Positions 10,850-21,850 are shown, counted from the first letter of the stretch. The stretch is DNA of 64,000 bases from Okapia johnstoni (GCA_024291935.2 CM044326.1:36889948-36953947), one strand, 5' to 3'. Numbers and translations are program-made. Notes: generated from the sequence alone by a model not told the origin.

Positions 10850-11180
10850 CCCAGGGGTTTGTGCCCCTCGGTGCCCAGGGAAGAGATCGATAGGCCTTTA
10901 AAGTGATTTATAAAAATGGATGGGGAGGCAACATCCTCGCCTCAACTCCGGTGAGTCAGATCAGCATCCTCTCCTGACTATTGATCATCCGGCTCTGTCT
11001 AAACACACATTAGCGGGGGCCAGACCATAAAAATGACTCCTCCTCCTTCATCAAGTGGAAGGTCATCTTGCCAGCTTCCCTGGAGGGGAGTGATGTCATG
11101 AATGGTCTTGTTGGAGGGAGAGGTTTTTATTAGGTCTGATGAGGCTGTTGGCATAAAGTTAATTGGGATGCTTGATGGGG
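10850..11180. promoter_or_regulatory. Candidate conserved non-coding element
   Basis: The block is repeat-free with evenly mixed composition and many short transcription-factor-like words. These include GATCGATAG, TTTATAAAAATGG, TGAGTCAG (AP-1-like), TTGATCAT, CCATAAAAATG, TGATGTCATGA (CRE/AP-1-like) and GTTAATTGGG. Such packing with no open frame and no transposon is typical of vertebrate developmental enhancers. Conservation itself cannot be seen from one sequence. Confidence 0.35.
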
Positions 11181-11517
11181 AGAGGCAAGGGTGAGTGGAA
11201 GGGTTTTGGTGCAGCAGTTACACTGGCGAAGACCCTCTGGCTTCTGCAGCTGCGAGCAAAAGTCTTCTTTCAGAGTTTCTACCTACTGCTGGCTTCATCA
11301 GCCAACTCCTGGGTTTTTAAGGAGTCAGTGCCATGAAAACAAGGCTGAATCCACTAATGCAAGCGGTGATAACGTCTTCTCTTCCTATGTGCTCCTTCCT
11401 AGCCCTGCTGGCCCATCCTGATACTTTCACATGGCCCACCCACCCTTTTCTTTCCACGGCAAGGGGAGCGGAGGAGGCTGCAGGGCTCAAGGAGGCAGGC
11501 AGGCTTGGGTGTGCAGC

Positions 11518-11625
11518 TCATTTCTGACTCTTATTTCCTGTGTGATCTTAGATGAGTTGCTTCATCTCTCTGAGCCTCCATTTCCTCCTGTAAACCCGCC
11601 TGGCAGGGTAAGTGTGAGTATTATA
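11518..11625 (+). mobile_element. MIR SINE
   Basis: MIR in sense orientation with the conserved core: 'cctgtgtgatcttagatgag', 'ttgcttcatctctctgagcc' and 'tccatttcctcctgtaaa'. Confidence 0.82.
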
Positions 11626-11749
11626 CGATAGAATTCAGGGTTTCTCAAGCGTGTCTCACATTATACATTTTGCCCTATTTGTGCACTTTCTCTACCACTC
11701 TCTAATATTTTTATTTAAGCCAATTCACCCCTGGTTTCCTCAGGGTATA

Positions 11750-12058
11750 TGCCTGGAAGAGACGGTGAGATGTATAGAAAGAGTAACATGAAAGCTTACA
11801 CTGTTATATGTAAAATAGATAGCCAATGGGAATTTGCTGTATAGCTCAGGAAACTCAAACAGGGGCTCTGTATCAACCTAGAGGGGTGGGATGGGGAGGG
11901 AGATGGGAGGGAGGTTCAAAAGGGAGGGGATATATGTGCACCTATGGCTGATTCATGTTGATGTTCTACAGAAAACAACAAAATTCTGTAAAACAATTAC
12001 TCTTCAATTAAAAAAATAAATTAAAAAAATAAAAAAGTAAAATAAAATAAACCAGTTC
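11750..12058 (+). mobile_element. Ruminant L1 3' end
   Basis: This is the artiodactyl L1 3' untranslated part in sense orientation. It includes 'gtaaaatagatagccaatgg', a stretch 'gaggggtgggatggggaggg', the phrase 'gctgattcatgttgatgttc', and the terminal 'ttcaattaaaaaaataaatt' with an A-rich tail to about 12050. It is heavily 5'-truncated with no coding part. Confidence 0.9.
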
Positions 12059-12094
12059 ATTTTTTTCTACATAAATTTATTTAAAATGGAAACT

Positions 12095-12283
12095 TCACAC
12101 TATTTTTTTAAAAAAAAAATTACTGAAGTGTTGATTTATAATGTCATCTTAGTTTCAGGTGTATAGCAAAGTGATTCAGTTTCTTCAAATTCTTTTATCT
12201 TATAAGTTATTACAAAGTATTGAGCATAGTCCCCTATGCTATACAGTAGGACCCTGTTGGTTACCTACTTTATATATAGTTTG
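12095..12283 (-). mobile_element. Ruminant L1 3' region, antisense
   Basis: An antisense artiodactyl L1 piece starts with a poly-T/A run and 'ttactgaagtgttgatttat'. It continues 'tcttagtttcaggtgtatag' and 'gctatacagtaggaccctgt' and ends at 'tactttatatatag'. It lies tail-to-tail with the preceding sense L1 end, so two separate L1 insertions abut at about 12060-12100. Confidence 0.88.
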
Positions 12284-12482
12284 CTCAGTAGCTCAGTCAT
12301 GTCCAGCTCTTTGTGACTCCACCAGACTCCTCTGTCCATGGGATTCCCCAGGCAAGAATACTGGAGAGGATTGCCATTTCCTGTTCCAGGGGATCTTCCT
12401 GACCCAAGGAATGAAGCCACGTCTCTTTCGTCTCCTGCATTGGCAGGCAGGTTCTTTACCACTAGCTCCACCTAGGAAGCTC
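12284..12482 (-). mobile_element. Bov-tA SINE, antisense
   Basis: Antisense Bov-tA with body and tRNA-derived head ('ctcctgcattggcaggcagg'). It follows the L1 fragment without a gap. It carries a small insertion (gtctctttcgtctcctgc) relative to the usual unit. Confidence 0.9.
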
Positions 12483-12489
12483 CTTATAT

Positions 12490-12712
12490 ATGAAAGTGAG
12501 AGTGAAACTGAAGTCCCTCAGTCATGTCCGACTCTTTGCGACCCCGTGGACTGTAGCCCACCAGGCTCCTCTGTCTATGGGATTTTCCAGGCAAGAATAC
12601 TGGAGTGAGTTGCCATTTCCTTCTCCAGGGAATCTTCCCGACTCAGAGATTGAACCTGGGTCTCCCGCATTGCAGGCAGACGCTTTACTATCTGAGTCAC
12701 AAGGGAAGCCTT
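12490..12712 (-). mobile_element. Bov-A2-like SINE, antisense
   Basis: A second antisense ruminant SINE begins with the 'gaaagtgagagtgaaactga' leader. It contains a well-preserved body ('catgtccgactctttgcgac') and the antisense tRNA part ('gcattgcaggcagacgcttt'). It is less diverged than its neighbour at 12284-12482, suggesting a later insertion. Confidence 0.9.
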
Positions 12713-12759
12713 GTGGGTAAGGGAACCCTTATATATAGTATTGTGCATAACAACCTTAC

Positions 12760-13500
12760 ACTATCATTCTAAATGGAAAATTGGGATCATGTATATAAAT
12801 ACAAGGAAATAATCAAGATAAGCATACCTGCAGATGACATCACAGTTTATATAGAAAATTTCAAGGAATCTACAGTAAATCTCCTAGAACTAATGAGTGC
12901 CCAGCAAAGTCATAGGATATGAGATAAACGCACAAAAATCAATTGCATTTCTTTATCCTAGTAAAGAATACATGGAATTGAAATACAAAAATACAATACC
13001 CTTTATAAACACTCAAAAAAATACTTGGGTGTAAATTTATCAAAACTTGTACAGAACTTATATGCTGAAAACTGCAAAGTATGGATGGAAGAAATCAAAG
13101 ACGACCTAAATAAATGGGAGAGACATGCTGTGTTCATGTTGGCAGACAACACAGTGAAGACATAAATTCTCTCTGAATTGATACAGAGATTTAACACAAC
13201 TGCTATGGAAATTTCAGCAAAAATTTTTTAGGAAAGATGATTTTAAAATTCATATGGAAAGGCAAAAAACTAAAATATGGACAATAATTTTGAAAACAAA
13301 GAATAAAGTAGAAGAAACTGGCCTTTCCTTGGTGGTCCAGTGGTTAAGACTCTGCACTCCCAATTCAGCGGACATGGGTTCGACCCCTTCATGGGGAACT
13401 AAGATCCCACATGCTGTGCAGTGTGGCCAAAAAAAAGAATATTAAAAATAAAGTAGGAGAAGTCATTTTGCCTGACTTCAAGACTTAGTCTATAGTACAG
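12760..13500 (+). pseudogene. L1 ORF2 reverse transcriptase relic, split by a SINE
   Basis: The sense-orientation sequence matches L1 ORF2 from just around the reverse transcriptase active site onward: 'cctgcagatgacatcacagt' encodes the ADD-type box, followed by the 'ctagaactaatgagtgccca' and 'gaaatcaaagacgacctaaa' segments. Multiple stops and frameshifts make it non-functional. A CHR SINE at 13317-13446 splits it, and the L1 resumes at about 13447 with 'gcctgacttcaagacttagt'. Confidence 0.85.
13317..13446 (+). mobile_element. CHR-type tRNA SINE with target-site duplication
   Basis: This is a sense tRNA-derived cetartiodactyl SINE. It has the tRNA head 'tggtggtccagtggttaaga', a B-box-like 'gggttcgacccc', and the end 'tgctgtgcagtgtggcc' plus an A-rich tail. 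It is flanked by the direct repeats AATAAAGTAGAAGAA (13302-13316) and AATAAAGTAGGAGAA (13447-13461), 14 of 15 identical, within the L1 ORF2 relic. Confidence 0.9.
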
Positions 13501-13675
13501 CGAGCTCAACGATGCTTGTGTATGAGCCACCCCAGAGCCCTAACACATCGTTCATCAGACAAGCGCTGAGCAAGTGCCATGAGCCCTGCCTGCGTCCCAC
13601 CGGTGCTGTACAGAGAAATGGGGGCATCCCTGACTTTGAGGGGCTCCAGTCTAGTGGAGAGACAACTGGAGTGCA

Positions 13676-13716
13676 GAATGTGTGCGTGTGTGTATGTGTG
13701 TGCGTGTGTGTGTGAC
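13676..13716 (+). repeat. (TG)n-rich microsatellite
   Basis: An interrupted TG dinucleotide tract with C and A interruptions. It is likely length-variable between individuals. Confidence 0.9.
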
Positions 13717-13969
13717 AAGGTGGGAGGGAGGGCAAAGTGGAAACAGAGCCTCACTCAGGATCTATGCTAGGCCAAGGGACCCATATATCTTCCTGTTTTT
13801 CTCCATCTTTTTTCTCTGTGTTTTTCATCTTCTTCTTGCTTCTTCTCAGCTCTCTTTGGGAACGTTGCATTTAAGAGGAAGAGCTGGGCAGTGTAACGGC
13901 TTTCATAACTTTCAGCAGTGCATTCTTTTGGAAAAGGCAGTTTATCACGGCACCTGAAATAGACTGAAT

Positions 13970-14275
13970 GCTTGTGTCCCCTCAGATCTGCATCTTGAAG
14001 CCCTCATCTCCAACGTGGTGGAATTAGGGGCTCTGGGAGGTAGATGGGACTAGTGTCCTTCTAGAAAAGACCCTGGAGCACTCCCCCGTCCTTCTCATCA
14101 CTTGAGGACACAGCAAAAGGATGGCCAACAGAGGACCCTCAGCAGACACTGAATCTGCTGACATCTTGACCTTTGATGTCTCAGTCTCCAGAACAGGGGG
14201 AAGTAAGTGTGTTTAAGCCCCTGCTCTGTGGTGTCTTTGTCACAGCAGCCCAGACGGAGTGAGACAGCACCCTGA
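13970..14275 (+). mobile_element. Ancient mammalian L1M-type 3' fragment
   Basis: The stretch follows a common mammalian old-repeat consensus. It starts 'ctgaatgcttgtgtcccctc' and passes 'cttgaagccctcatctccaa', 'cttgaggacacagcaaaag' and 'ctccagaacagggggaagta'. It ends 'cacagcagcccagacggagt'. I place it with old L1 3' ends, but the exact subfamily is not certain. Confidence 0.6.
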
Positions 14276-14421
14276 TATCTAAAACTGGTGAAAGCGCAGC
14301 CTCTGGGTAGGGTACCACCTCCTCTCTCTGTGCGGGCTAGTCCCTCGGAAAGCAGACACTGAGCTGGAGATTGATGGGCAGGGCATTGATTAGGGATGAA
14401 TACCTGTTGGGAAAAAAAAAA

Positions 14422-14940
14422 GCTTTGACAAACCTAGATAGCATATTAAAAAGCAGAGACTTCATTTTGCCAGCAAAGATCTGTGTAGTCAAAGCTGTGG
14501 TTTTCCCAGTAGTCATTTAGGGATGTGAGAGTTGGACCATAAAGAAGGCTGAACACTGATGAACTGATGCTTTCGAATTGTGGTGCTGCTGGAGAAGACT
14601 CTTGAGAGTCCCTTGGACAGCAAGGCGATTAAACCAGTCACTCCTAAAGGAAATCAACCTTGAATATTCATTGCAAGGATTGATGTTGAAGCTCTAATAC
14701 TTTGGCCACCTGATGCGAAGAGCTGACTCCTTAGAAAAGACCCTGATGCTGGGAAAGACTGAAGGCAAGAGGAGAGGGGGCAACAGAGGACGAGATGGTG
14801 GGATGGCATCACTGACTTAATGGACATGAGTTTGAGCAAGCTCTGGGAGATGGTGAAGGACAGGAAGCCTGGAGTGCTGCAGTCCATGGGGTCACAAGGA
14901 GCTGGACACGACTGAGCGACTGAACAACAGCAACAACCAC
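14422..14940 (+). mobile_element. BovB LINE 3' fragment (~520 bp)
   Basis: 5'-truncated BovB in sense orientation, starting in ORF2 downstream of the reverse transcriptase ('gacaaacctagatagcatat') and running to the 3' end. The tail has switched to 'gaacaacagcaacaaccac'. A segment corresponding to 'gctgaaactcc' is shortened near 14685. Several in-frame disruptions make it non-coding. Confidence 0.94.
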
Positions 14941-16450
14941 CTGTGGGAGGGCAGGGGAGGCAGGGCGGGGCAGAGGAGGGGGTCCAGCTGGGATGCCGGC
15001 TGACAGCACCCTGGCCGGTCCCGCCATCTGTATGGCCCTCACTCTCCTCACACCCCTGTTCTCATCAGTGTCTGACTGTGGGCTGCTCTGGGAATGGTGT
15101 TTTTTTGGGTGAGGCTGGTCTCAGCATCAGGGCGGGGGTGACCCTGAAGGGGTGACAGCTGAAGGCCACAAACCCTTTGTTAAGGGGAATCTGGGTGGTG
15201 CATCTCCACGTCCAGCCAGGCTCACCCTTGTGGTCCCCTCCTTTCTATTCCCCTGGGGAGCGGCTCCTTCAGGATTCTGGTCACTATCTTCCTGGGAGTC
15301 TCAGAAGAGCAAGGTTAGTGGACGAACTGTGGCCAGTCTCCAGGTGTAACTCGTGTTGGGGTCCCCCTGCCCCTGACCTCAGAGTGCCCTCCCCTCGGTG
15401 AACCTCTGCTGGGGTCAGGGTCCACCTGGTGGCATGAAATGGCCTGGGGCCCTGGTCACCATGAGTCTCCCAGGCTAAGGTTCTGGCAGGGATCTTCATG
15501 ATTATAATTGAGAAAGAGAGCATGGCAGGAACCCTGGAAGAGCCCGTGGGAAGCCTCTATCTCTCCCCTTGGGGGTACTCCACCTGGAGGCGGCTGGTGG
15601 CACAAAGACCTTCACACCTGGGCCACTCCCACCGGTCCATCTACCTGCCTGCACCCCAAGCCCCTTGTCCCCTGGCTCAAGGTTTTCTTTTTACAATCCC
15701 GTGTCCAGCCAGCCAGGCCATTTAACACCGCCCACGAGTCGGTGCATATTCTAATCTATACCACTTCTCCTTCTGCACAAAGTGGATGTCCAGGTACTCT
15801 ACGCAAAGCTCCACCCTTTGGGAAGTCTTGTGAGGGTCCTTCCTGCAGCCACAGGTGTGATCTGAAGAAGGGGAAGGTACAGCCATGCTCCATGAGGGGG
15901 AGGGTTGGGCTGCCTGCTCCTGCAGCTTGCTGGCACCCTCCGGTCCTGCTCACACTCCACTCCAGAGGCCCACGCCTTCTCTTTCAGGATGGACAGCTTC
16001 TGGCTGTCCCCAATCTCATGTCTTGGCGGGTCTGACAGACCCAGCTCGTTTTTGGCAGCCCTGGACACCTTGGCATTTCTTAAGCTGTGACTGGATGTTG
16101 CCTCTCCGCCTAGGTCCAGTGGCCTGGCAGGGTTTATTTTTCAGAAAGCTCCTAGTTTTCTGTTGAAGATGGCATGGCCCCTGCAGACTCCCAGGGGCCT
16201 CCTAAACTGTGATTCTCTTGCCTGGGTTCGGCAGAAGCTTCTCAGAGCCTCCCCTCCCACCACCAATACTTCTGATACCCTGAGACTTTCCAGGTCACAT
16301 GCACGGAGTGGCCATGTGGCTTGCACACTGCAGTCTGGTCCCTGGTGAAGCTGGTGGCTCTTTTGTCGTCTGATACACGGGCCAGAGCCGAATTCCTGGG
16401 TGTGGAGCATCACAAGCCTGCCGACAGGTGTGTTTTTCTCTTTGTGGCAG
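14941..16450. other. Unassigned GC-moderate sequence
   Basis: I identify no gene. The part 15690-15860 has the feel of an old diverged repeat (words such as 'gtggatgtccaggtactcta') but I cannot name it. Open frames of up to 175 codons (15508-16035, +) overlap antisense frames of similar size and contain no recognisable domain. Confidence 0.45.
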
Positions 16451-16451
16451 G

Positions 16452-16675
16452 AGGTGTGTGTGCTCAGTCGCTCAGTCATGTCTGACTCTTTGCAACCCTG
16501 TGGACTGTAGCTTGCCAGGCTTCTCTGTCAATGGGATTCTCCAGGCAAGAATACTAGACTGGGTTGCCATTTCCTCCTCCAGGGGATCTTCTTCCTGACC
16601 CAGGGATCGAGACCACATCTCTTGCATCTCTTGCACTGGCAGGTGAGTTTGTTATCTTGCCACTACGCGGCAAGA
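16452..16675 (-). mobile_element. Bov-A2/Bov-tA SINE, antisense
   Basis: Antisense ruminant SINE from 'gtgtgtgctcagtcgctcag' through the body to a diverged tRNA head ('cttgcactggcaggtgag', then 'ttatcttgccacta'). A duplicated 'ctcttgcat' word near 16620-16635 lengthens the head. Confidence 0.9.
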
Positions 16676-16854
16676 GGTAACCCAACACAGTGCTTTTCAT
16701 TTGTCCTTGGAGAGCACCTCCCATGATGCTGCTGACTGATGGACCTCAGCACTTCCTGCTGACACGGGGTGCACCTGCCTTACCAAGGGCCCCGGTTTGA
16801 GAGCCGTTTCTTACCTCACCAGTGTTGGACTCTGTGGGGAAGCACCTGTGAGTT

Positions 16855-18205
16855 TGTTCAGGCACCCACACTGGTCAAGGGCCTGCCCTGTGCAAGGTGC
16901 TGGCTTAGGTTGTGGGTGTACCATAGTGAACAAAACAGACAGGGTCCTCGCCCGCTAGGGCTTTGCCTCTAGTGGGGACAGAGGCATGAAACAAGCAAAG
17001 GAATAGACAAATAAATACGTGATTATAAACTGTGATAGATGTTCTGGAGGAGCACTCAGAGTAATGGGGTAGAGAATAATGTGTGTGTATTAAGTCACTT
17101 CAGTCGTGTCCGGCTCTTTGCAATCCTATGGACTGTAGCCTGCCAGGCTTCTCTGTTGAAGGGATTCTTCAGGCAAGAATATCGGAGTACGGTTGCCAGG
17201 CCCCCCTCCAAAGAGAATAATGGGAAGGCATAATTTTATTTGGAGGACAGGTTGAGAAGGGATGCTGAGGAGGTGACGTTTAGACTGAGGTCCGAGGCAG
17301 AGCTAGCGGAGCCTGGAGTCCTGGGGAGTGAGGAGGTGCAGGACAAGGTTCCCGGCAGAAAGAACAGAGTGTGTGAAGTTCTGAGGGAGGAAAGAGACTG
17401 GAGTATTCTCAGATCTGAAGGACATCCAGAGTGGGAGAGGGTCGGGGTGGGTTTGAAGGGGGAGGTGAACCCCATCCTGTGATGCCTGGTGAACATTTCC
17501 AAGAAGCAGAATATTATGGGAAGAGGTGTGGGCGCTGCTGCGGGGTTTAAGTAGGGATGTGACATGGCCTGATTTCACTTATAGCTGTGACTCTGGTCAT
17601 CGGAAGCAGAACGGACGTCAGGAGAGCACGTCAGTGTGGGCCGGTGGTCCAGGTGGGAGACTGTAGAATGGACAGGACTTGAGGATGGGGAGGGGTGTGT
17701 GGTTGAGCGAGAGAGAGGGACCAAGAAAGACTCCTGGGTTTCTGCTGCGAGAATCAAGGGTGGAGGGTGGTGCCACTTCCTGGGGCCGGTTTCAAACAGT
17801 GATCAGGCTGAAAGATTATGTCCCAAGCTGCAAAGCCTGCAGTCCAGTTGGCTGATTGGTCATCCTTTTCATTGTCCATCAAGTTGTTTGATAGAACTGT
17901 GCCAGTGTTTACCATGGTGTGGCGGCACTGATTGGGGCTCCAGGTAAAAAAATGTGTTTCTGGTTTAAGAAGTTGGCACACTGGTGAGAAAGGCAAATTC
18001 CACAGAGGAGAGTCGACTAGGGCCACAGAGGGCTCTGAAGACCCAAAGATGTGCAGGCAGGGGAGAGGGGTGCGGGAGGAGAGTGTTGGGCAGAGGATGC
18101 AGCCTCTGCTGAGCACAGAGCCAGCATCGCCTGGCCTGGGTGGACCAGCTGGGCTTGGAGAGCATCGCAGGGCCATCAGTGGGAAGGAGAGTCCAGAAGA
18201 GGCAT
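16855..18205 (-). mobile_element. L2 LINE, antisense, split by a Bov-A
   Basis: A long antisense L2 copy opens with 'gggcctgccctgtgcaaggt' and 'gaacaaaacagacagggtcc', then 'aaacaagcaaaggaataga'. It resumes after the Bov-A at 17082-17211 with 'gctgaggaggtgacgtttag', 'agaacagagtgtgtgaagtt' and 'gggatgtgacatggcctgat'. The part beyond about 17600 is less certain. Confidence 0.68.
17082..17211 (-). mobile_element. Bov-A monomer SINE with perfect target-site duplication
   Basis: Antisense Bov-A unit inserted in L2. The 11-bp duplication AGAGAATAATG at 17071-17081 and 17212-17222 is perfect, so the precise pre-insertion sequence can be read. Confidence 0.93.
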
Positions 18206-18214
18206 AAAGTCCAG

Positions 18215-18437
18215 TGCATGCATACTAAGTCACTTCAGTTGTGTCTAACTCCTCCTAACCCCACGGACTGTGGCCTGCCATGCTCCTCCATCCATGGGAT
18301 TCTCTAGGCAAGAATACTGGCATGGGTTGCCATGCCCTCCTCCAGGGGATCCTCTCAATCCAGTGATTGAAAGCCCGTCGTACACATCTCCTGCATTGGG
18401 AGGTGAGTTCTTTACCACTGAGCTACTAGGGAAGCCC
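18215..18437 (-). mobile_element. Bov-A2/Bov-tA SINE, antisense, with target-site duplication
   Basis: Antisense ruminant SINE starting 'tgcatgcatactaagtcact' and ending 'gagctactagggaagccc'. Flanking repeats ATAAAGTCCAG (18204-18214) and ATCAAGTCCAG (18438-18448) match at 10 of 11 positions. Confidence 0.92.
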
Positions 18438-18769
18438 ATCAAGTCCAGGCTTGCTGTCTTTTGCTTGTTTTTAAATAGCATCTCAGAGCACAGAGAAAAC
18501 ACATGCATCTCGCCGGAGCTGGTAAATCAGAAAATGCTTCTGGTATTGTTCAGATGAAGAGGGATGCTCGAGGTTGTGGCAGATGAGCAGGTCAGAGGCA
18601 CTGCCCTGCCCCACGTGGAACCTTCTTCCACTGAGTCTCCCTCTCCCTCCCAATTCACTCTGTGGGGAGAGGCTGACATGAACGTGTTAATCCAGCCCCG
18701 TCTGGTTCTTTTCCAACCAAAGCTTCAATATGCATCTGATCTCAGGATATTGGATTTTTCTTTGAGGAA

Positions 18770-19340
18770 AGAAATAAATGACTTATCTGGGGAATAAGCC
18801 CAGAGTTCGTTCCATGCATCGCACATGCTCTATATTGGGCTAAAATAAAGTTTGCTGATTCTCATGTAAATCTCTAAAGCCTGGGTGTCATAATATGAGT
18901 ATTTTATGTGCCAGGTGAGTGGGCTAAATCCCCAGAAAAGAAAGAAAGAAGGCAAGGAAGAGAGATTAGTGATTGTATCCAAGGAGAAAGGGAACCAATT
19001 CAAGTACTTTTAGTGCCTATAGCTTCTTGATGCGATGGACGAGGAATCTGATTCCCTCTGAGCAGCAGCCCTTTTGGTTTATATTTGGAATTGATCTTGA
19101 AGTCTGGCAGATATGTTCTTTTTGTAGTTGTCGCGGCTGCGTTTCTTTTCCACCTCCCTTAAGCCTGACAAGATGATGCTTCATCAAATCCTAGCGGTTT
19201 CTGCTTCTTTCCTGTGTGGCTTGTGTAGCACGAGTCATAGAATAAAGGACCTTGCTGGCTGCAACTCTTCATTGGGTGACTGGGCAAATGGGTCCTTCAG
19301 AGAATCTTGCTCATATTGCGATGGGTCTGAGGAGTGAAAA
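18770..19340. promoter_or_regulatory. Candidate conserved non-coding block
   Basis: Repeat-free apart from a short AAAGAAAG-like run at about 18939-18960. Composition is balanced and rich in TF-like words (for example TAAAATAAAG, CTCATGTAAAT, TTTTATGTG, ATTGATCTTGAAG). No coding frame or splice structure is visible. Labelled as a candidate only. Confidence 0.3.
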
Positions 19341-19561
19341 GCAAGGAAGGCCCACCACAATCTTCTCAGTATGATTCTTGGTTAGGAGGAAAAAGAGGTG
19401 TCTTTTCTGATTTTAAAGCCAATGGGAAAATTTCAGGGCTTAGCAAATACAAACGAAAAATCCAGGTGAGTGCCAGGGGGTGATTTTAGCTGATGTCAAA
19501 TGCACATCTTGTTAGACAGCATGGGTGTGTCCCCAACTTTATCCTGAACACAGAAGTCTAG

Positions 19562-19688
19562 AGTCACAAGGTCTTTTAATACATTTAATCAATTCCCTTG
19601 TTCTGTTGATGAGAAAACTGAGAGCCGGGCAAGCAAAGCGATTTACCCACTGTCAGAGTGAGCTGGGTTTGAGAAAAGCCTATCACCA
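19562..19688 (-). mobile_element. MIR, antisense
   Basis: Diverged antisense MIR: 'gatgagaaaactgagagccg', 'agcgatttacccactgtcag' and 'agtgagctgggttt'. Confidence 0.65.
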
Positions 19689-20104
19689 ATTGTAACAGGT
19701 TGTATTTCCAAAGATGGATGCAGTCACGTCTCCCAACCCATAAGCTCTTCTGCAGAGCACATTTGCTACCCTTCCCAATGTGGGATTGTGTTGGGACTGC
19801 TTTGATCAGTAGGCTAAGGCAGAAATGATACTGTGTCGCTTCTAAGCATAGCCCTTAATGGTCTGCTGCTTTCCTTTCTGGCTTTTGGGGATGTTTACTC
19901 TGGGTGTTCTTTCTCTTTGAACCAAGGCACCATAATGGGAGAAGTCCAAGTCACATGGAGAAGACATGTGTCAGCTTTCCAGCTGACCTCCAGCAGGGGC
20001 TTTCAGCCCTCTGGGGGCACCATCTTGGATGTCCAGCACAGATGAGCTTTCAGATGAGTACTGTTCCAGCTGAACCAAGAGAGAATCACCCAGTTCAACT
20101 TAAT

Positions 20105-20400
20105 GAACCATCCCAGCTGTGATGGTTAATCACAAAGTATTGATTTAAATGACTAGTTTCCATCCAGGTTCTTGTTAAGCTGCAGTGGTTAATGGGAGCA
20201 CTGTTCATAATGCTGATATGCAAACTCATGCTTGAATATCACTCTATGATTTTACCGACTACTCTCTCATTTATTCTAAAATCCAGTGTTTTTCTAGTGG
20301 AAAGTCACGACTCATTAGTGGATCATAAGGTCATTCTAGTGGGCTGCAAAAAATTAAATCAAATTGAATAGAATTTATCAGAGCGCATGACACACAGAAG
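20105..20400. other. Repeat-poor AT-rich block with a possible old DNA-transposon piece
   Basis: The first part (20105-20285) is repeat-free and contains homeobox/POU-like words (gtggttaatggg, atatgcaaac). The second part (20290-20400), 'agtcacgactcattagtgga' and onward, resembles an old hAT-type MER element whose name I cannot fix. Confidence 0.3.
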
Positions 20401-20789
20401 GGTAGGAATTGTGAAATATTTGTTTCAACTCTGTGTGTGTGTTCTAGATTTTGTTGTGTCGGCAGAATATATTTCTTATTGTGGATAGCAGTCCAAAATG
20501 TTAGGAAAACATTGCTCCAACTTGAGTCTCATTATGGCTCTGACAAACAAGCAGGGGATGTTTCGTGATCTCCTTTTCCTCAATGAGGAAACCCAAATCA
20601 GACCTCACTGATGTGGCAGATCTGGGCTTTTCCTCGTCTGTCACCCAAGTCCAACCTCTCATGCTGCCTTCTTCCCATTCTTAAAATAGTAGAAATCTTT
20701 CAGGTCTTGAGCTGGTCTGTGTGTCCATATATGTGCATGCCCTGTACTTGGCCTTCACTGTGCTGAGGATTATACAAGCAACTCACAGA

Positions 20790-21055
20790 GGTGCTCTGTT
20801 TGTTTCAATCACTGGGTCATGTCCAGCTCTTGGCGACCACATGGACTGCAGCATGCCAGGCTTTCCTGTCCTTTGCTCTCTCCTTGAGTTTGCTCAAACT
20901 CATGTCCACTGAGTCAGTGATGCTATCTCATCCTCTGCCACCCTCTTCTCCTTTTGCCTTCTGTCTTTCCTAACATCAGAGTCTTTTCCAATGGGTCGGT
21001 TCTTCGCATCAGGTGGCCAAAGTATTGGAGCTTCAGCATCAGTCCTTCCAATGTA
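20790..21055 (-). mobile_element. BovB LINE 3' end, antisense
   Basis: About 265 bp of BovB in antisense orientation, from the 3' end ('caatcactgggtcatgtcc', the tail lost) to the 'attggagcttcagcatcagt' segment. Position 21000 marks the antisense of the conserved 'cacctgatgcgaagaac' segment. Confidence 0.93.
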
Positions 21056-21064
21056 TAGTCAGAG

Positions 21065-21170
21065 ATGCCCTAATGATGTCCCTTTTACAGGTGAGGAAGT
21101 CAAGGTTCAGAGAGGCTGCGTAAGGTGGCCAGTGTCATGCTTCCAGTAGGCGACAGCGCCAGAATCCAAA
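21065..21170 (-). mobile_element. MIR, antisense
   Basis: Antisense MIR core: 'cttttacaggtgaggaagtc', 'aaggttcagagaggctgcgt', 'aaggtggccagtgtcatg'. Confidence 0.72.
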
Positions 21171-21636
21171 TCTGTGTAAGCTGGCCCCATGTCTACACTC
21201 TCAACCATTACGTTAGGTTCTTCTCTCAGGGAAAATTTTTGCGTGAAGCGGAAGCTTTGGAGGCTGGAGGGTGGCTGCTCCCATGTCCCGTGGGGACACA
21301 CACATTTAAAGTTTCCACCTGTCCCCAGCCTGGAGAGGGGCCAGGCCTTTCTCAGTGCCTGGGAGGGAGAGCGTTATCTGGCAAACCGCTTTCCTTCTTG
21401 TTTACAAGATGAGAATCAACTCCGTGGTTAAATAGTTGATGTTGGCAGAAGACTTCAGATAAGAAAGTCTGTGTGATTTTGGAGGCCCGTTTCCTTTCCC
21501 TCTTGCTTTACTTTCACTTCTGACTGTTTACTTGTCTACTAGAAGTCCTTCAAGGAGAAAAAGGCTGGCCAACGAACAGCCTCTGTTCCTTGGTTTCCCT
21601 GCCTGGAAAAAAGTAAGAGCGTGGATTGGTCGAATC

Positions 21637-21850
21637 CAGTGGTTCTCAGCTGAGAGCAGTCTTTGCTCCCAGGGGACATCGGGCAGTGCCTGGAGACACT
21701 TTGGGTGGTCATGACCTAGAGGGGGATGATATTGACATCTAATAGACAGAAGAATGGCTGGTACTAGATATTCTGCTACATACAGAACATTCCCCACAGC
21801 AAAGAAGTATCAGCTTTAACTGTCAATAGCACCACGGCTGAGAAACCCGG
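21637..21850 (+). mobile_element. MER5A (hAT-Charlie non-autonomous DNA transposon)
   Basis: Nearly full-length MER5A. It has the start CAGTGGTTCTCAGCTG, internal 'ccaggggacatcgggcagtg' and 'cctggagacactttgggtgg', and ends with the inverted terminus CTGAGAAACCCGG. No clear 8-bp duplication remains. Confidence 0.88.

Noticed and set aside
13317..13446. Functional tRNA gene from the B-box-like 'gggttcgacccc' sequence
   Set aside because: The sequence is a tRNA-derived SINE with an A-rich tail and a target-site duplication. It lacks a full tRNA cloverleaf.
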